DNA of 64,000 nucleotides from an uncultured Pelagibacteraceae bacterium (GTDB taxonomy: Bacteria; Pseudomonadota; Alphaproteobacteria; Pelagibacterales; Pelagibacteraceae), in assembly GCA_902529645.1 (NCBI GenBank), contig CABZXO010000001.1, positions 124,001 through 188,000 of the forward strand, in the 5' to 3' direction. How positions within the stretch are numbered: position 1 is the first letter of the stretch; each line of letters opens with the position of its first letter. A program made the position numbers and the translations under genes. The notes beneath the pieces were generated by a model, which saw only the letters and a program-made list of their open reading frames with translations, searched no databases and was not told where the DNA came from. This document shows, piece after piece, positions 44,460 to 53,404 of this stretch.

Positions 44460-45722
44460 TTATCCTAATTTGATATTGTCAACTCCAACCAATTTATTAT
44501 AAATCCAGTAAATAACTAAAACTCCACTCAGCAACATTAATCCCATTGCGGAAGCAAAGCTCCAGTCTAAAGTTTGTTTCATATGGAATGCGATTTGATT
44601 ACTTATTAAAGTTCCCGAAGCACCACCAACCAATGCTGGGGTTATGTAATAACCTATTGCTAAAATAAACACCAACAAACAACCTGCTCCAATTCCTGGG
44701 ATAGTTAATGGAAAATAAACTTTATAAAAGGCAACAAAAGGAGTCCCTCCTAATGATTTTCCAGCTCTCATTAAGCTAGGAGATATAGTTTTCATAACAC
44801 TGTAAAGTGGAAGAACCATAAAAGGCAGCAATATTTGCGTCATAGCAACATAAGTCCCTACTTTATTGTACATCATCTCAGGCCTATTATCGTCTGCAAC
44901 AAGACCTATCATAACAAAGAAATCGTTAACGACTCCTTGTTGTTGTAATAAAATCATCCAACTAGCAGTTCTTACTAATAATGATGTCCAAAAGGGCAAA
45001 AGCACACATATCATTAAAAGATTTGAATATTTCATAGGTAAGGTTGCAAGCAAATGAGCAATTGGATAACCCATTAAAAAACAAAAAAGCGTAACAAAAA
45101 AAGCAATTTCAAGGGTTCTAAGCCATAGAATTCTATGAATTCTTCTATCCTCGTCTACTTGTGTAATACTCCCATCTGCAGCGTAGTACATATCCATTCC
45201 TTTTAAATACTTAGACATTGTATAAGGTGGAGCTGTTCTTTTTATAGCTTGCCAATATTCAACTGTTCTCCATCTTTTGTGAACTTTCATTATTTGTTCT
45301 TTAATACTTATGCTTTCATCAATTTTTTTTCTTTTTACTTGTCTAAAAAGTTTTTTAGTTATTGAATTAAAACCATTTTTTTCTTTATTTAATCTTTGAC
45401 CAAGTTTTCCATGTTCTTGCTTTTCAACAAGAACCTTAAAATCATAATAAAAAGCTGTAAATACTTCTTCAGGGGGTAGCTCTTGACCGTCCCACTTTTC
45501 CATTTCTTTAAAAGTTTTTGGAAGCATATTTGTTATCATTTTGTCGTCTATACTTCTGCTAAACATTTCTCCGATTGGAAAAACATAGGTAATAATTAAA
45601 AATAAAAGTAGTGGAGCTACAAGAAGAAAGGCTTTAATTTTATTTTTCTTCTCAGCTTTTTTTAAACTGACTTCTAATGGAATTCCATCAGTTGTTAATA
45701 TTTGTTTTATTTCAGAGCTCAT
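44460..45722 (-). CDS. Polyamine-type ABC permease, PotB-like with long loop
   Basis: This permease of 420 aa is about 120 residues longer than PotB. The first membrane helix (FLLVAPLLLFLIITYVFPI, about 32-50) is followed by a charged stretch of about 150 residues (for example KRKKIDESISIKEQIMKVHK) before the second helix LEIAFFVTLFCFLMGYPIAHL near 206. That places a large domain outside the membrane, probably in the periplasm where it could contact the binding protein. The EAA loop is SLMRAGKSLGGTPFVAFYKVYFPL near 312 (in parts). The terminator just upstream should lower its expression compared with the binding protein. Confidence 0.85.
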   Translation of the reverse strand: MSSEIKQILTTDGIPLEVSLKKAEKKNKIKAFLLVAPLLLFLIITYVFPIGEMFSRSIDDKMITNMLPKTFKEMEKWDGQELPPEEVFTAFYYDFKVLVEKQEHGKLGQRLNKEKNGFNSITKKLFRQVKRKKIDESISIKEQIMKVHKRWRTVEYWQAIKRTAPPYTMSKYLKGMDMYYAADGSITQVDEDRRIHRILWLRTLEIAFFVTLFCFLMGYPIAHLLATLPMKYSNLLMICVLLPFWTSLLVRTASWMILLQQQGVVNDFFVMIGLVADDNRPEMMYNKVGTYVAMTQILLPFMVLPLYSVMKTISPSLMRAGKSLGGTPFVAFYKVYFPLTIPGIGAGCLLVFILAIGYYITPALVGGASGTLISNQIAFHMKQTLDWSFASAMGLMLLSGVLVIYWIYNKLVGVDNIKLG

Positions 45723-45754
45723 AAAAAAATAGGGCGGTTAGTTATAACCGCCCT
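45722..45754 (-). terminator. Terminator between binding protein and permeases
   Basis: On the minus strand AGGGCGGTTA-taac-TAACCGCCCT (10-bp perfect stem) is followed by ATTTTTTTA. It sits right between the binding-protein stop and the PotB-like start, overlapping the latter's start codon neighbourhood, and should let only part of transcripts reach the permeases. Confidence 0.85.
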
Positions 45755-45790
45755 AAATATATTATATAAATTCAGTGTTTAAAACTGAAA

Positions 45791-46909
45791 TTATAGGCCT
45801 GCTTTCATTGCTTCCCATTTTTCACCAATCTCTGTTCCATTATCAGCCCAATAGAAAGGATCAACTAAGAAATAACTCTTAGTGTTGTCAGGAGCAGTTG
45901 GCATTTGAGGCATCATTTCAGTTTTGCCATCTTTGTACCATGGCTCACCAGCTTTGATGATCTCAAGAGAAGATTTTCTCCATGGAGCATATGCAATGTA
46001 CTTCGCACTACCAGCTAACATTTCTGTATTAGTCATCATAGCTAAAGCTTTTTTAGCATTTGCTTCATCTGGTCCACCTTTAACAAGTGCAAAATATTCA
46101 TAATCAAGACCTTGTCCATCCCACACTTGTTTAATTGGAGCGCCTTCACCTATTTCAGCATTAAAGAATCTTCCGTTCCAACCAGTTGCCATAACAACTT
46201 CACCAGCAACTAATAATTCTGGCGGTTGAGCACCTGCAGACCAGAATACACATCCACCATTTGGATCTGTACAAAGATCTTTAATTTTATTCATAGCTCT
46301 ATCAACTCCACCATCTTTTTCTAAGAATCTGTAAAGTCTCTCACCACCTTTACCCATTTTAACACCGTCAGCGGCTAAAGCGATTTCTAAGTTTGTTAAA
46401 GCACTTGTGTAAATAGCTCTTTTACCTGGAAAATTTTTAGTGTCAAAAAAGTCTTTTATTGTTGTAGGCTCTTTACCACCAAAAGCTCTTGTATCAAAAG
46501 CATAGTTCCAAGAATATAAGATGTTACCTACGGCGCATTCACTAGGCATCCCTGTGAAAAAATCTTCACTAGCAGGAGTTCCATCTGGTGCAGCTGGGAA
46601 GTCTTTGTCAAAATCAAATTTAACAAATAAACCTTCATCACATCCGTTAATAGTATCGAATGCAAATAAGTCTATGATATCCCAAGTTATAGCACCTGCT
46701 TCTTTTTGTGCTTTGATCTCTGATAAACCACCAGAATAGTCAACCCAGTTGATTTCTATTCCAAGTGCTTTAGCAGTAGGATCACCATACCCAAGCTTTT
46801 GAGACTCTGTGTAAGCTCCACCCCATGATGCTACTGTAACAGCAAAGGCTGAAGAAGTTAGAGACACAACAAAAGAGAGAGCAAGTAATAATTTACTTAT
46901 TTTTCTCAT
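45791..46909 (-). CDS. PotD/F-like extracellular solute-binding protein
   Basis: This periplasmic binding protein of 372 aa has a signal peptide (about 1-23, ending TSSAFA) and the family-1/PotD fold start VTVASWGGAYTESQK. Other blocks are GAITWDIIDLFAFD near 72, IFNTRAFGGKEPTT-like FDTRAFGGKEPTT near 140, and GWNGRFFNAEIGEGAP near 235. It is the substrate-determining part of a polyamine-type importer. Acidic pocket residues expected for polyamines cannot be placed with certainty. It has a strong ribosome site (GGAGGA), a sigma70-like promoter and a downstream terminator. An M24 hydrolase and EutA-like protein next door hint at another substrate, such as an ectoine-like amine. Confidence 0.85.
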   Translation of the reverse strand: MRKISKLLLALSFVVSLTSSAFAVTVASWGGAYTESQKLGYGDPTAKALGIEINWVDYSGGLSEIKAQKEAGAITWDIIDLFAFDTINGCDEGLFVKFDFDKDFPAAPDGTPASEDFFTGMPSECAVGNILYSWNYAFDTRAFGGKEPTTIKDFFDTKNFPGKRAIYTSALTNLEIALAADGVKMGKGGERLYRFLEKDGGVDRAMNKIKDLCTDPNGGCVFWSAGAQPPELLVAGEVVMATGWNGRFFNAEIGEGAPIKQVWDGQGLDYEYFALVKGGPDEANAKKALAMMTNTEMLAGSAKYIAYAPWRKSSLEIIKAGEPWYKDGKTEMMPQMPTAPDNTKSYFLVDPFYWADNGTEIGEKWEAMKAGL

Positions 46910-46955
46910 TATTCCTCCGTTTAAACGTTGATATAAATTAATTTATATAAGTAAA

Positions 46956-46984
46956 ATTACAACAAATAGCTAAAGTGAAGTCAA
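46956..46984 (-). promoter_or_regulatory. Sigma70-like promoter for the binding-protein gene
   Basis: On the minus strand TTGACT (46984-46979) and TGTAAT (46961-46956) are separated by exactly 17 bases, each one mismatch from consensus. They lie about 50 bases before ATG 46909, which has GGAGGA as ribosome site. This would give the binding protein its own strong transcript inside the transporter operon. Confidence 0.6.
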
Positions 46985-47037
46985 CAGCTGATTTTGTCAT
47001 TAAAATGTATATTAGATATATATACTTTATAATGTAA

Positions 47038-48123
47038 TTATTTTGGGTCTAATGCTCTTGCATCAGTACTGTTCCATCCAATATTTATGTCTTCACTAAC
47101 TTTTAATTCTAAATTAGAAGTACTATTAGGGACTTTAAGAATAAACTCGGAGCTTCCTAAAAGATTTAATCTAACCCTTGTGTGATCTCCGTGATAAATT
47201 ACTTCCTCAATCTTTCCAGTAAACATATTATCCATCTTATCAGTTGGATTTATTAATGCCCGTTCAGGTCTTAAAGAAACAGTTGTTTTTTCACCTTTAG
47301 ATTTTACAGAAATCGGATTGGCAAGTATTTCTGAATTTTCTAATTTAACTTTGCACTTGTCTTTTGCAATATCAACTACTTCCCCATTGAAGGTATTATT
47401 TTCACCAATGAACTCAGCAACAAAGGAATTTACTGGCTTCTCATAAAGTTCAGCTGGATTTGAAAGTTGTTGAACTTTTCCATCATTAAATACTGCAATT
47501 CTATTTGACATAGTTAATGCCTCACTTTGATCATGAGTTACATATACAACTGTTACACCTATGCTTTCATGAATATGTTTAATTTCATATTGCATGCTTT
47601 CTCTTAAATTTTTATCTAATGCTCCTAGAGGTTCATCCATTAATACGACTGCTGGATCAAATACTAAAGCTCTTGCAACAGCAACCCTTTGTTGTTGACC
47701 ACCTGAAAGTTGAGCTGGCATTCTGGTTTCAAAACCATTTAAAGAAACCATCGACAATGCTTTATCAACTTTTTTATCAATTTCATCTTTTTCAACTTTT
47801 CTTACTCTCAAAGGAAAAGCTAAATTTTCATAAACAGTCATATGTGGGAACAATGCATAGTTTTGGAAAACCATTCCGATCCCTCTTTTATGTGGAGGGA
47901 TATTCGAAATTATATTTCCATCTAATAATATTTCACCGTGAGTTGGGGTTTCAAAACCAGCTAACATCATTAAACAAGTTGTCTTACCTGAACCAGATGG
48001 ACCAAGCATAGTTATGAATTCACCTTCTGCAATATCTAATTGAAGATCTTTGACGACAAGAACCTTACCATCATAACTTTTATCTACTTTATCAAATTTA
48101 ACAAACTCTGGATTTTTAGACAT
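47038..48123 (-). CDS. Polyamine-type ABC transporter ATPase, PotA-like
   Basis: This 361-aa ATPase powers the importer. Walker A is GPSGSGKTTCLMML near residue 41, the Q-loop QNYALFPHMTVYEN near 86, the signature LSGGQQQRVAVARAL near 137, Walker B VVLMDEPLGALDK near 157 and the His switch VTHDQSEALTMSN near 190. A C-terminal TOBE domain (about 280-361, with VSLRPERALINP) is typical of PotA. It lies 45 bases downstream of the M24 hydrolase gene and before the binding-protein promoter. Confidence 0.92.
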   Translation of the reverse strand: MSKNPEFVKFDKVDKSYDGKVLVVKDLQLDIAEGEFITMLGPSGSGKTTCLMMLAGFETPTHGEILLDGNIISNIPPHKRGIGMVFQNYALFPHMTVYENLAFPLRVRKVEKDEIDKKVDKALSMVSLNGFETRMPAQLSGGQQQRVAVARALVFDPAVVLMDEPLGALDKNLRESMQYEIKHIHESIGVTVVYVTHDQSEALTMSNRIAVFNDGKVQQLSNPAELYEKPVNSFVAEFIGENNTFNGEVVDIAKDKCKVKLENSEILANPISVKSKGEKTTVSLRPERALINPTDKMDNMFTGKIEEVIYHGDHTRVRLNLLGSSEFILKVPNSTSNLELKVSEDINIGWNSTDARALDPK

Positions 48124-48168
48124 AAAGATGAATATAAAACATTTGTGTAAATAGATTTCAATAGCTAA

Positions 48169-49338
48169 TTAACTCTTTATATGAAGCTCTTTTGGAAAAT
48201 TACAGAACAATTCTGATCCATTCTCTGTAACTCTTATAGCTTCAGATGCTTCAACACCCCAATCACCGAACTGCATCACTGCTATCATATGAAAGCAAAC
48301 ATTAGGTTCTAAAACTGTCATATCTCCCTTATAAATATTAAGGGTGTGTTCGCCCCAATCCGGAGGATAACCAATTCCTATTGAATAACCTGTTCGAGAT
48401 TTTTTTTCTATTCCATACTTATCTAGAATTTTCCAAAAAGCTTGGGCAACATCATCTGCTGTATTCCCAGGTTTGATTTGACTTATGCCTGCATTTAAAG
48501 CCTCGATTGTTTTATTCATTGTATCGATCTTTAATTGATTAGGCTTTCCTAACAAAACTGTTCTCGCCATTGGAGCATGATATCTCTTATAAACACCAGA
48601 TAATTCAATAATTGTAGCCTCACCTTCTACAAATTTATCTTGTGTTGCTGTCAAATGTGAAGCTGAAGTACCTTTTCCTGTCGGAAGTAAAGTTGCAATA
48701 CTAGAATATTCACCTCCAAATTCGTCTGTTCCATAAAATAAAGTTTTTTGAATTTCACCGACTGCATCGCACTGTCTGACACCTGGTTTAATAACCTCCA
48801 TTGCAGTTTTCATTCCTTTTTCAGAAATTTTTGCAGCAGATTTCATAAAACCTATTTCGGCATCTGATTTTACTAGTCTAGCCCAATTAACTAGACGATC
48901 ACTATCTTTGATTTTTGCTTTAGGTAATCCCTGCTTTATTTTTTCATAACAAAATGCAGTAAAGTAATGCGCATCCATCTCCAGACCAATGCATAAATTA
49001 TCCCATTTTCTTTCTTTTATAATCTCTACCAAATTATCATAAGGATGTTTTGGCCATGTGTGAATATAATTTTCATCATAAACTAAAATATTCTCATCCT
49101 TTAAATAAGTTTTAATATATGCACCACCTGCATCTTGAGCCCTTACAAAACATAAAGGTTCATCTGCATCTATATGAACAATTGCACATTGTGCATAATA
49201 AAAAGACCAAGCATCATAACCTGTTAGATAATTCATATTGTTAGTGTCATGTGAGATTAAAAGTTCGATGCCTTTTTCTTGCATCATTTTTTTAACATTT
49301 TTTAATCTTTGCTTGTATTCTTCTTTTGTGAAAAGCAT
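48169..49338 (-). CDS. M24-family hydrolase, ectoine hydrolase (DoeA/EutD)-like
   Basis: This 389-aa protein has a creatinase/prolidase-type fold: N-terminal domain with NNMNYLTGYDAWSFYYAQC near 32-50, and a C-terminal pita-bread domain with IELSGVYKRYHAPMARTVLLG near 245 (in parts), TGYSIGIGYPPDWGEH near 315 and DWGVEASEAIRVTENG near 360. The combination TGYDAWSFY, SRTGYSIGIGYPPDWGE and DWGVEASEAI resembles DoeA/EutD, which opens the ectoine ring to N-acetyldiaminobutyrate. Canonical metal ligands of methionine aminopeptidase are only partly kept, as in creatinase/DoeA relatives. It shares one base with the EutA-like gene stop (TAATG). Creatinase or another amidinohydrolase activity is the main alternative. 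Confidence 0.7.
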   Translation of the reverse strand: MLFTKEEYKQRLKNVKKMMQEKGIELLISHDTNNMNYLTGYDAWSFYYAQCAIVHIDADEPLCFVRAQDAGGAYIKTYLKDENILVYDENYIHTWPKHPYDNLVEIIKERKWDNLCIGLEMDAHYFTAFCYEKIKQGLPKAKIKDSDRLVNWARLVKSDAEIGFMKSAAKISEKGMKTAMEVIKPGVRQCDAVGEIQKTLFYGTDEFGGEYSSIATLLPTGKGTSASHLTATQDKFVEGEATIIELSGVYKRYHAPMARTVLLGKPNQLKIDTMNKTIEALNAGISQIKPGNTADDVAQAFWKILDKYGIEKKSRTGYSIGIGYPPDWGEHTLNIYKGDMTVLEPNVCFHMIAVMQFGDWGVEASEAIRVTENGSELFCNFPKELHIKS

Positions 49339-50084
49339 TAATTTTCTTTAAATAATTTACCAAATCCTTCGACAGAATTATTTTTATTTATTTTAACAAG
49401 GGTATCCCAAATTAAAGCCTGGTTGCTAGACAAAACTGTAGTATTTAATTTTTTCTCTAACTTATCAATTATTGGCAATACTGGTAATGCGGTACAAGAA
49501 ACAAAGAGTGCCTCTGCCCCGTTCAAATCTATTTCAGATAGAACATTATATAAATAATTTTGATCAACTTTTCCAATATCATAATCAGCTTCTATATCAA
49601 AGTAAGAATTTGATGTAACTTCAAATCCTTCTTCTTTAAAATATTCTAAAACTTCATCGTTAAGTTTTTTGCTATATGGTGTAAATAGACATATTTTATT
49701 TATATTTAATTTCTTTAAAGCTTTAATTGCAGCAGTACTTGGAGTTGTAACTTCCGCCATGGGCTTTGCAGCTTTTACTTTTTTTTCAATTGATTCATAA
49801 CCGACAGCTATTGTTCCAGATGTACAACCATAAACAACACAATCGATATTCTGATCAGGTAATATATCTTTTGTTACCTCGGTAACTTTGTTTGACATTT
49901 TAATCAAATTTTCTTTTGTTAGTGGATTATAGCATTCGATACGATTTACAAAGAAATCGACTTCTCTATCCTTAATGACGTTTATAAAATCTCTTTCAAT
50001 CATAAAATCGCTTGCAAGCGCAATAAGACCAATTCTTGGATTAGATTTGCTAATGTATTTAGGATCTATTTTTGTTGAATTCAT
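49338..50084 (-). CDS. Asp/Glu-racemase-fold protein, EutA/maleate isomerase-like
   Basis: This 248-aa protein has the Asp/Glu racemase superfamily fold with two cysteines in the expected positions: VVYGCTSGTIAVGYE near 84 and LFVSCTALPVLPIIDKLE near 195. These are the hallmark of maleate isomerase, arylmalonate decarboxylase and EutA of ectoine utilisation. The opening NPRIGLIALASDFMIERDF matches that group. Its coupling to a DoeA/EutD-like gene favours EutA, whose exact role is unproven (it has been proposed to invert a ring-opening product). It is the first gene of the transporter operon, 58 bases from the divergent EamA gene. Confidence 0.75.
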   Translation of the reverse strand: MNSTKIDPKYISKSNPRIGLIALASDFMIERDFINVIKDREVDFFVNRIECYNPLTKENLIKMSNKVTEVTKDILPDQNIDCVVYGCTSGTIAVGYESIEKKVKAAKPMAEVTTPSTAAIKALKKLNINKICLFTPYSKKLNDEVLEYFKEEGFEVTSNSYFDIEADYDIGKVDQNYLYNVLSEIDLNGAEALFVSCTALPVLPIIDKLEKKLNTTVLSSNQALIWDTLVKINKNNSVEGFGKLFKEN

Positions 50085-50142
50085 ATTTTAAAAGGTGAAT
50101 ATATCAGAAGTTCTTTAATAATCATTAATATAAAAAATAGGT

Positions 50143-51015
50143 ATGAATATAAAAGATACTTTCATAGCATCCTTGGTGCCTATTTTTTTAGGCTTTGGTT
50201 TTGTTATAGCTAAACCAGCTTTTGAGTCTTTCCCTCCTATTCTTTTAATGGGAATCAGATTTTCATTTGCTGCTTCATTGTTAATTTGGTGGTTTCCAAT
50301 TCCAAAAGGATATTTAAAAAGAATTTTTGCTGCATCATTAGTAGCTAATACGTTGCAATATAGTATTACATATACCGGTTTAGATTTAATTGATGCATCT
50401 TCAGCAGTTCTTTTAGTTCAGATGGAAGTTCCGTTTGGAGTTATTTTTGCTTACTTCATGCTTAAGGAAAAACCAACTATCAGAGCTTTAATAGGTATAT
50501 CTGTTGCATTTGTTGGTGTTTATATTTTAACTGGATCTCCTAACTTAGATGGAAAGTTTATTGGAATTGGACTTACAATTTTAGGCTCTGCTATATGGGC
50601 TCTTGGACAAGTGATGGTTAAACCATTAAGTAAAGAAATAAATCCTTTAGCTTTAGTTGCTTGGTTAGCATTATTCTCTGGACCAACATTAGTAATGCTA
50701 TCAGCAATAATTGATGGAAATACAATTAATTATCTAACAAATGCAAAATTTGATCATTGGATTATTGCTATTTATATTGGTTTCATCATGCAGCCAATTA
50801 CATACGGTTGTTTCTATTATGTTTTAAAAAACAACCCACTTTATAAAGTGCTTCCTATTGTTACAATGGGTATACCCCCAACAGGTTTACTAGCCGCTAT
50901 ATTTCTTTTAGGTGAAAAACCAACGGCAGAATTATTTATAGGTGGTGCAATTATCATAGTTGGTGTGATTTTAATTGTATTTACAAAAAACAAAAAAGAA
51001 GGGGAAATAAAATGA
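50143..51015 (+). CDS. EamA-family (DMT) transporter
   Basis: This 290-aa inner-membrane protein has ten predicted helices in two EamA repeats; the first repeat ends near VGVYILTGSPNLDGKFIG and the second starts GLTILGSAIWALGQVMVK. Such proteins export or import small metabolites such as amino acids. It overlaps the next dehydrogenase start by 4 bases (ATGA), pointing to a shared transcript with the dehydrogenase and aldehyde dehydrogenase, so it may handle the same compounds. Confidence 0.85.
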   Translation: MNIKDTFIASLVPIFLGFGFVIAKPAFESFPPILLMGIRFSFAASLLIWWFPIPKGYLKRIFAASLVANTLQYSITYTGLDLIDASSAVLLVQMEVPFGVIFAYFMLKEKPTIRALIGISVAFVGVYILTGSPNLDGKFIGIGLTILGSAIWALGQVMVKPLSKEINPLALVAWLALFSGPTLVMLSAIIDGNTINYLTNAKFDHWIIAIYIGFIMQPITYGCFYYVLKNNPLYKVLPIVTMGIPPTGLLAAIFLLGEKPTAELFIGGAIIIVGVILIVFTKNKKEGEIK

Positions 51016-51953
51016 AAATTGGATTTATCGGTTTAGGTAATGTTGGAGGAAAACTTGCTGGAAGTTTATTAAGAAATAACTTTGATCTTACAGTAAGAGA
51101 TATAGACGAAAATTTAACAAATCCGCTAAAAGACTTAGGTGCTAAGGTAGCAAAATCACCAAAAGAATTAGCAGAAAAAACTGATTTGATAATTACGTCT
51201 CTTCCTTCCCCTGAGGTATCTGCTGAAGTAATGGAGGCTGATGATGGAATCATAAATGGATTGTCTGAGAATAAAGTTTGGTTAGAAATGAGTACCACAG
51301 ACGAAAATGAAGTTAAAAGAATTGGAAAAAAAGTAATAGAAAAAAAAGCTATACCAATGGATGGACCTGTTAGTGGCGGATGTCATAGAGCAGCAACAGG
51401 TAATATTGCTATATTTGTTGGTGGGGAAAGAAAAGCATTTGAAAAAATTCTACCTGCATTAACTGTAATGGGAAGAAAAATATTGCACACTGGTGAGCTT
51501 GGTACAGCAAGTGTATTAAAAGTAATTACAAATTATCTAGCTTCTGTTCATTTAGTTGCATTAGGTGAAGCTTGGACTGTAGCAAAAAAATCTAATTTGG
51601 ATTTAGCGAAAACTTATAAAGGAATTGCTATTTCTTCTGGTAACTCATTTGTGCATGAAACTGAAAGTCAGGTTATATTAAATGGATCTTATAATATTAA
51701 TTTTACTATGGATTTAGTTTTAAAGGATACGGGTCTCTTTGATAATCTTGCAAAAAAACTAAATGCTCCTTTAGAAATTTCTCCACACATAGTTGAAATT
51801 TTTAAAGATGGTCAAAAAAAATATGGTTCTAGAGCTTGGTCTTCAATGATTGTAAAAAGGATGGAGGATTTAAATAATATTAATTTTAGAGCTAATAGTT
51901 TTCCTGAGGAGTTAATTGATAGTGAACCAGAGGAAAATGGATATGAAATTTAA
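51012..51953 (+). CDS. 3-hydroxyisobutyrate dehydrogenase-family enzyme
   Basis: This NAD(P)-dependent beta-hydroxyacid dehydrogenase of 313 aa has IGFIGLGNVGGKLAGSL at residues 3-19, the substrate loop DGPVSGGCHRAATGNIAIFVGG near 117 (in parts) and the catalytic Lys in VLKVITNYLASVHL near 172. Members act on hydroxyisobutyrate, tartronate semialdehyde, succinic semialdehyde or carnitine-like hydroxyacids. The neighbouring ALDH (20 bases on) and gamma-butyrobetaine-hydroxylase-like gene make a hydroxy acid or semialdehyde of that pathway a reasonable guess only. Confidence 0.82.
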   Translation: MKIGFIGLGNVGGKLAGSLLRNNFDLTVRDIDENLTNPLKDLGAKVAKSPKELAEKTDLIITSLPSPEVSAEVMEADDGIINGLSENKVWLEMSTTDENEVKRIGKKVIEKKAIPMDGPVSGGCHRAATGNIAIFVGGERKAFEKILPALTVMGRKILHTGELGTASVLKVITNYLASVHLVALGEAWTVAKKSNLDLAKTYKGIAISSGNSFVHETESQVILNGSYNINFTMDLVLKDTGLFDNLAKKLNAPLEISPHIVEIFKDGQKKYGSRAWSSMIVKRMEDLNNINFRANSFPEELIDSEPEENGYEI

Positions 51954-51973
51954 CTAATGTGTTAAGATAAAAA

Positions 51974-53404
51974 ATGTTAGATAAAAGAAAATTTTACATT
52001 AATGGTCAATGGGTTGATCCAATAAAAAAAAATGATTTTGAAGTCATTAATCCATGCAATGAAGACCCTTTTGCTATTATTTCTTTAGGTTCAACAGAAG
52101 ACACGGATTTAGCTGTTAAATCAGCAAAAAAGGCTTTTGAAAGCTGGAAAGAAACAAGCAAGGAGGAAAGGCTCAGTTTACTTGAAAAATTATTATCAGT
52201 TTATAAAAAAAGATTTAATGAAATGGCTGAAGCTATTTCTCTTGAAATGGGTGCACCAATGGATTGGGCAACAGATGTACAAACGGCTTCAGGTAGAGAC
52301 CATTTAGATGATTTTATTTTAAGATTAAAAAATTTTAAATTTGATGAACATTTTAATAATAAATCAAATAATCATATCTATTATGAGCCAATTGGAGTTT
52401 GTGGATTAATCACACCATGGAATTGGCCAATCAATCAGATTGCTTTAAAAGTTGTTCCTGCATTCGCAACTGGATGTACAATGATTTTAAAACCATCGGA
52501 GATAGCTCCTATTTCAGGAATGTTATTTGCAGAAATGATTGATGAAGTAGGTTTTCCAAAAGGAGTATTTAATTTAGTAAATGGCGATGGTGCAGGAGTA
52601 GGGACTGATATTTCATGCCACCCAGATATTGATATGGTTTCTTTCACAGGTTCAACAAGAGCAGGAAAATTAATTTCAAAAAACGCTGCAGAAACAATCA
52701 AAAGAGTTTGTCTGGAATTAGGTGGTAAAGGTGGAAACATTATTTTTGCTGATAGTTATAAAGATGCAGTAAGAGATGGTATTAGAAATGTAATGAGTAA
52801 TTCGGGTCAATCTTGTGATGCACCAACAAGAATGCTGGTTGAGAAATCAATTTATGAAAGAGCTGTTAAAGAAGCAGTAGATGAAGCAAACAATATTAAA
52901 GTAGATCAAGCTTCAAAAAAAGGAAATCATATAGGACCAGTAATTTCTAAAATTCAATATGATAAAATTATAAATCTTATTGAAAGTGGAATTTCTGAAG
53001 GTGCAACTCTTGCAGCAGGTGGACCTGAGTTACCAAACGGTTTAAACAAAGGATACTTTATCAAACCAACTATATTTACAGATGTAACTAATGAAATGAG
53101 AATTGCTAAAGAAGAAATTTTTGGACCTGTATTATCTATAATTCCATTTGAAACTGAGGATGAGGCAGTCAAAATTGTAAATGATACTTCTTACGGTCTT
53201 GGAAATTATTTGCAAACTGAGGATAGAGCAAAAGCACATCGTGTTGCTAAAAAATTAAGATCTGGATGTGTTTATATTAATGGAAATGGAGCAGATGCTG
53301 GAACTCCATTTGGTGGTTATAGGCAGTCAGGAAATGGAAGAGAAGGTGGTGTTTGGGGTCTTGAAGAATACCTGGAGGTAAAAAATGTTACTGGTTGGAA
53401 TTAA
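51974..53404 (+). CDS. NAD-dependent aldehyde dehydrogenase, copy 2
   Basis: This 476-aa ALDH is the paralogue of that at 36.3-37.7 kb: same start (LDKRKFYINGQWV), same GVCGLITPWNWPINQ near 132, FTGSTRAG near 222, catalytic Glu in CLELGGKGGNIIF near 245 and Cys in NSGQSCDAPTRM near 279. It differs through a longer charged stretch at 110-125 (KFDEHFNNKSNN) and a diverged C-terminus (NGADAGTPFGGYRQSGNGRE). It is probably specific for an aminoaldehyde or semialdehyde; the trimethylaminobutyraldehyde type would fit the neighbouring butyrobetaine hydroxylase-like gene. Its end overlaps that convergent gene by 17 bases. Confidence 0.9.
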   Translation: MLDKRKFYINGQWVDPIKKNDFEVINPCNEDPFAIISLGSTEDTDLAVKSAKKAFESWKETSKEERLSLLEKLLSVYKKRFNEMAEAISLEMGAPMDWATDVQTASGRDHLDDFILRLKNFKFDEHFNNKSNNHIYYEPIGVCGLITPWNWPINQIALKVVPAFATGCTMILKPSEIAPISGMLFAEMIDEVGFPKGVFNLVNGDGAGVGTDISCHPDIDMVSFTGSTRAGKLISKNAAETIKRVCLELGGKGGNIIFADSYKDAVRDGIRNVMSNSGQSCDAPTRMLVEKSIYERAVKEAVDEANNIKVDQASKKGNHIGPVISKIQYDKIINLIESGISEGATLAAGGPELPNGLNKGYFIKPTIFTDVTNEMRIAKEEIFGPVLSIIPFETEDEAVKIVNDTSYGLGNYLQTEDRAKAHRVAKKLRSGCVYINGNGADAGTPFGGYRQSGNGREGGVWGLEEYLEVKNVTGWN

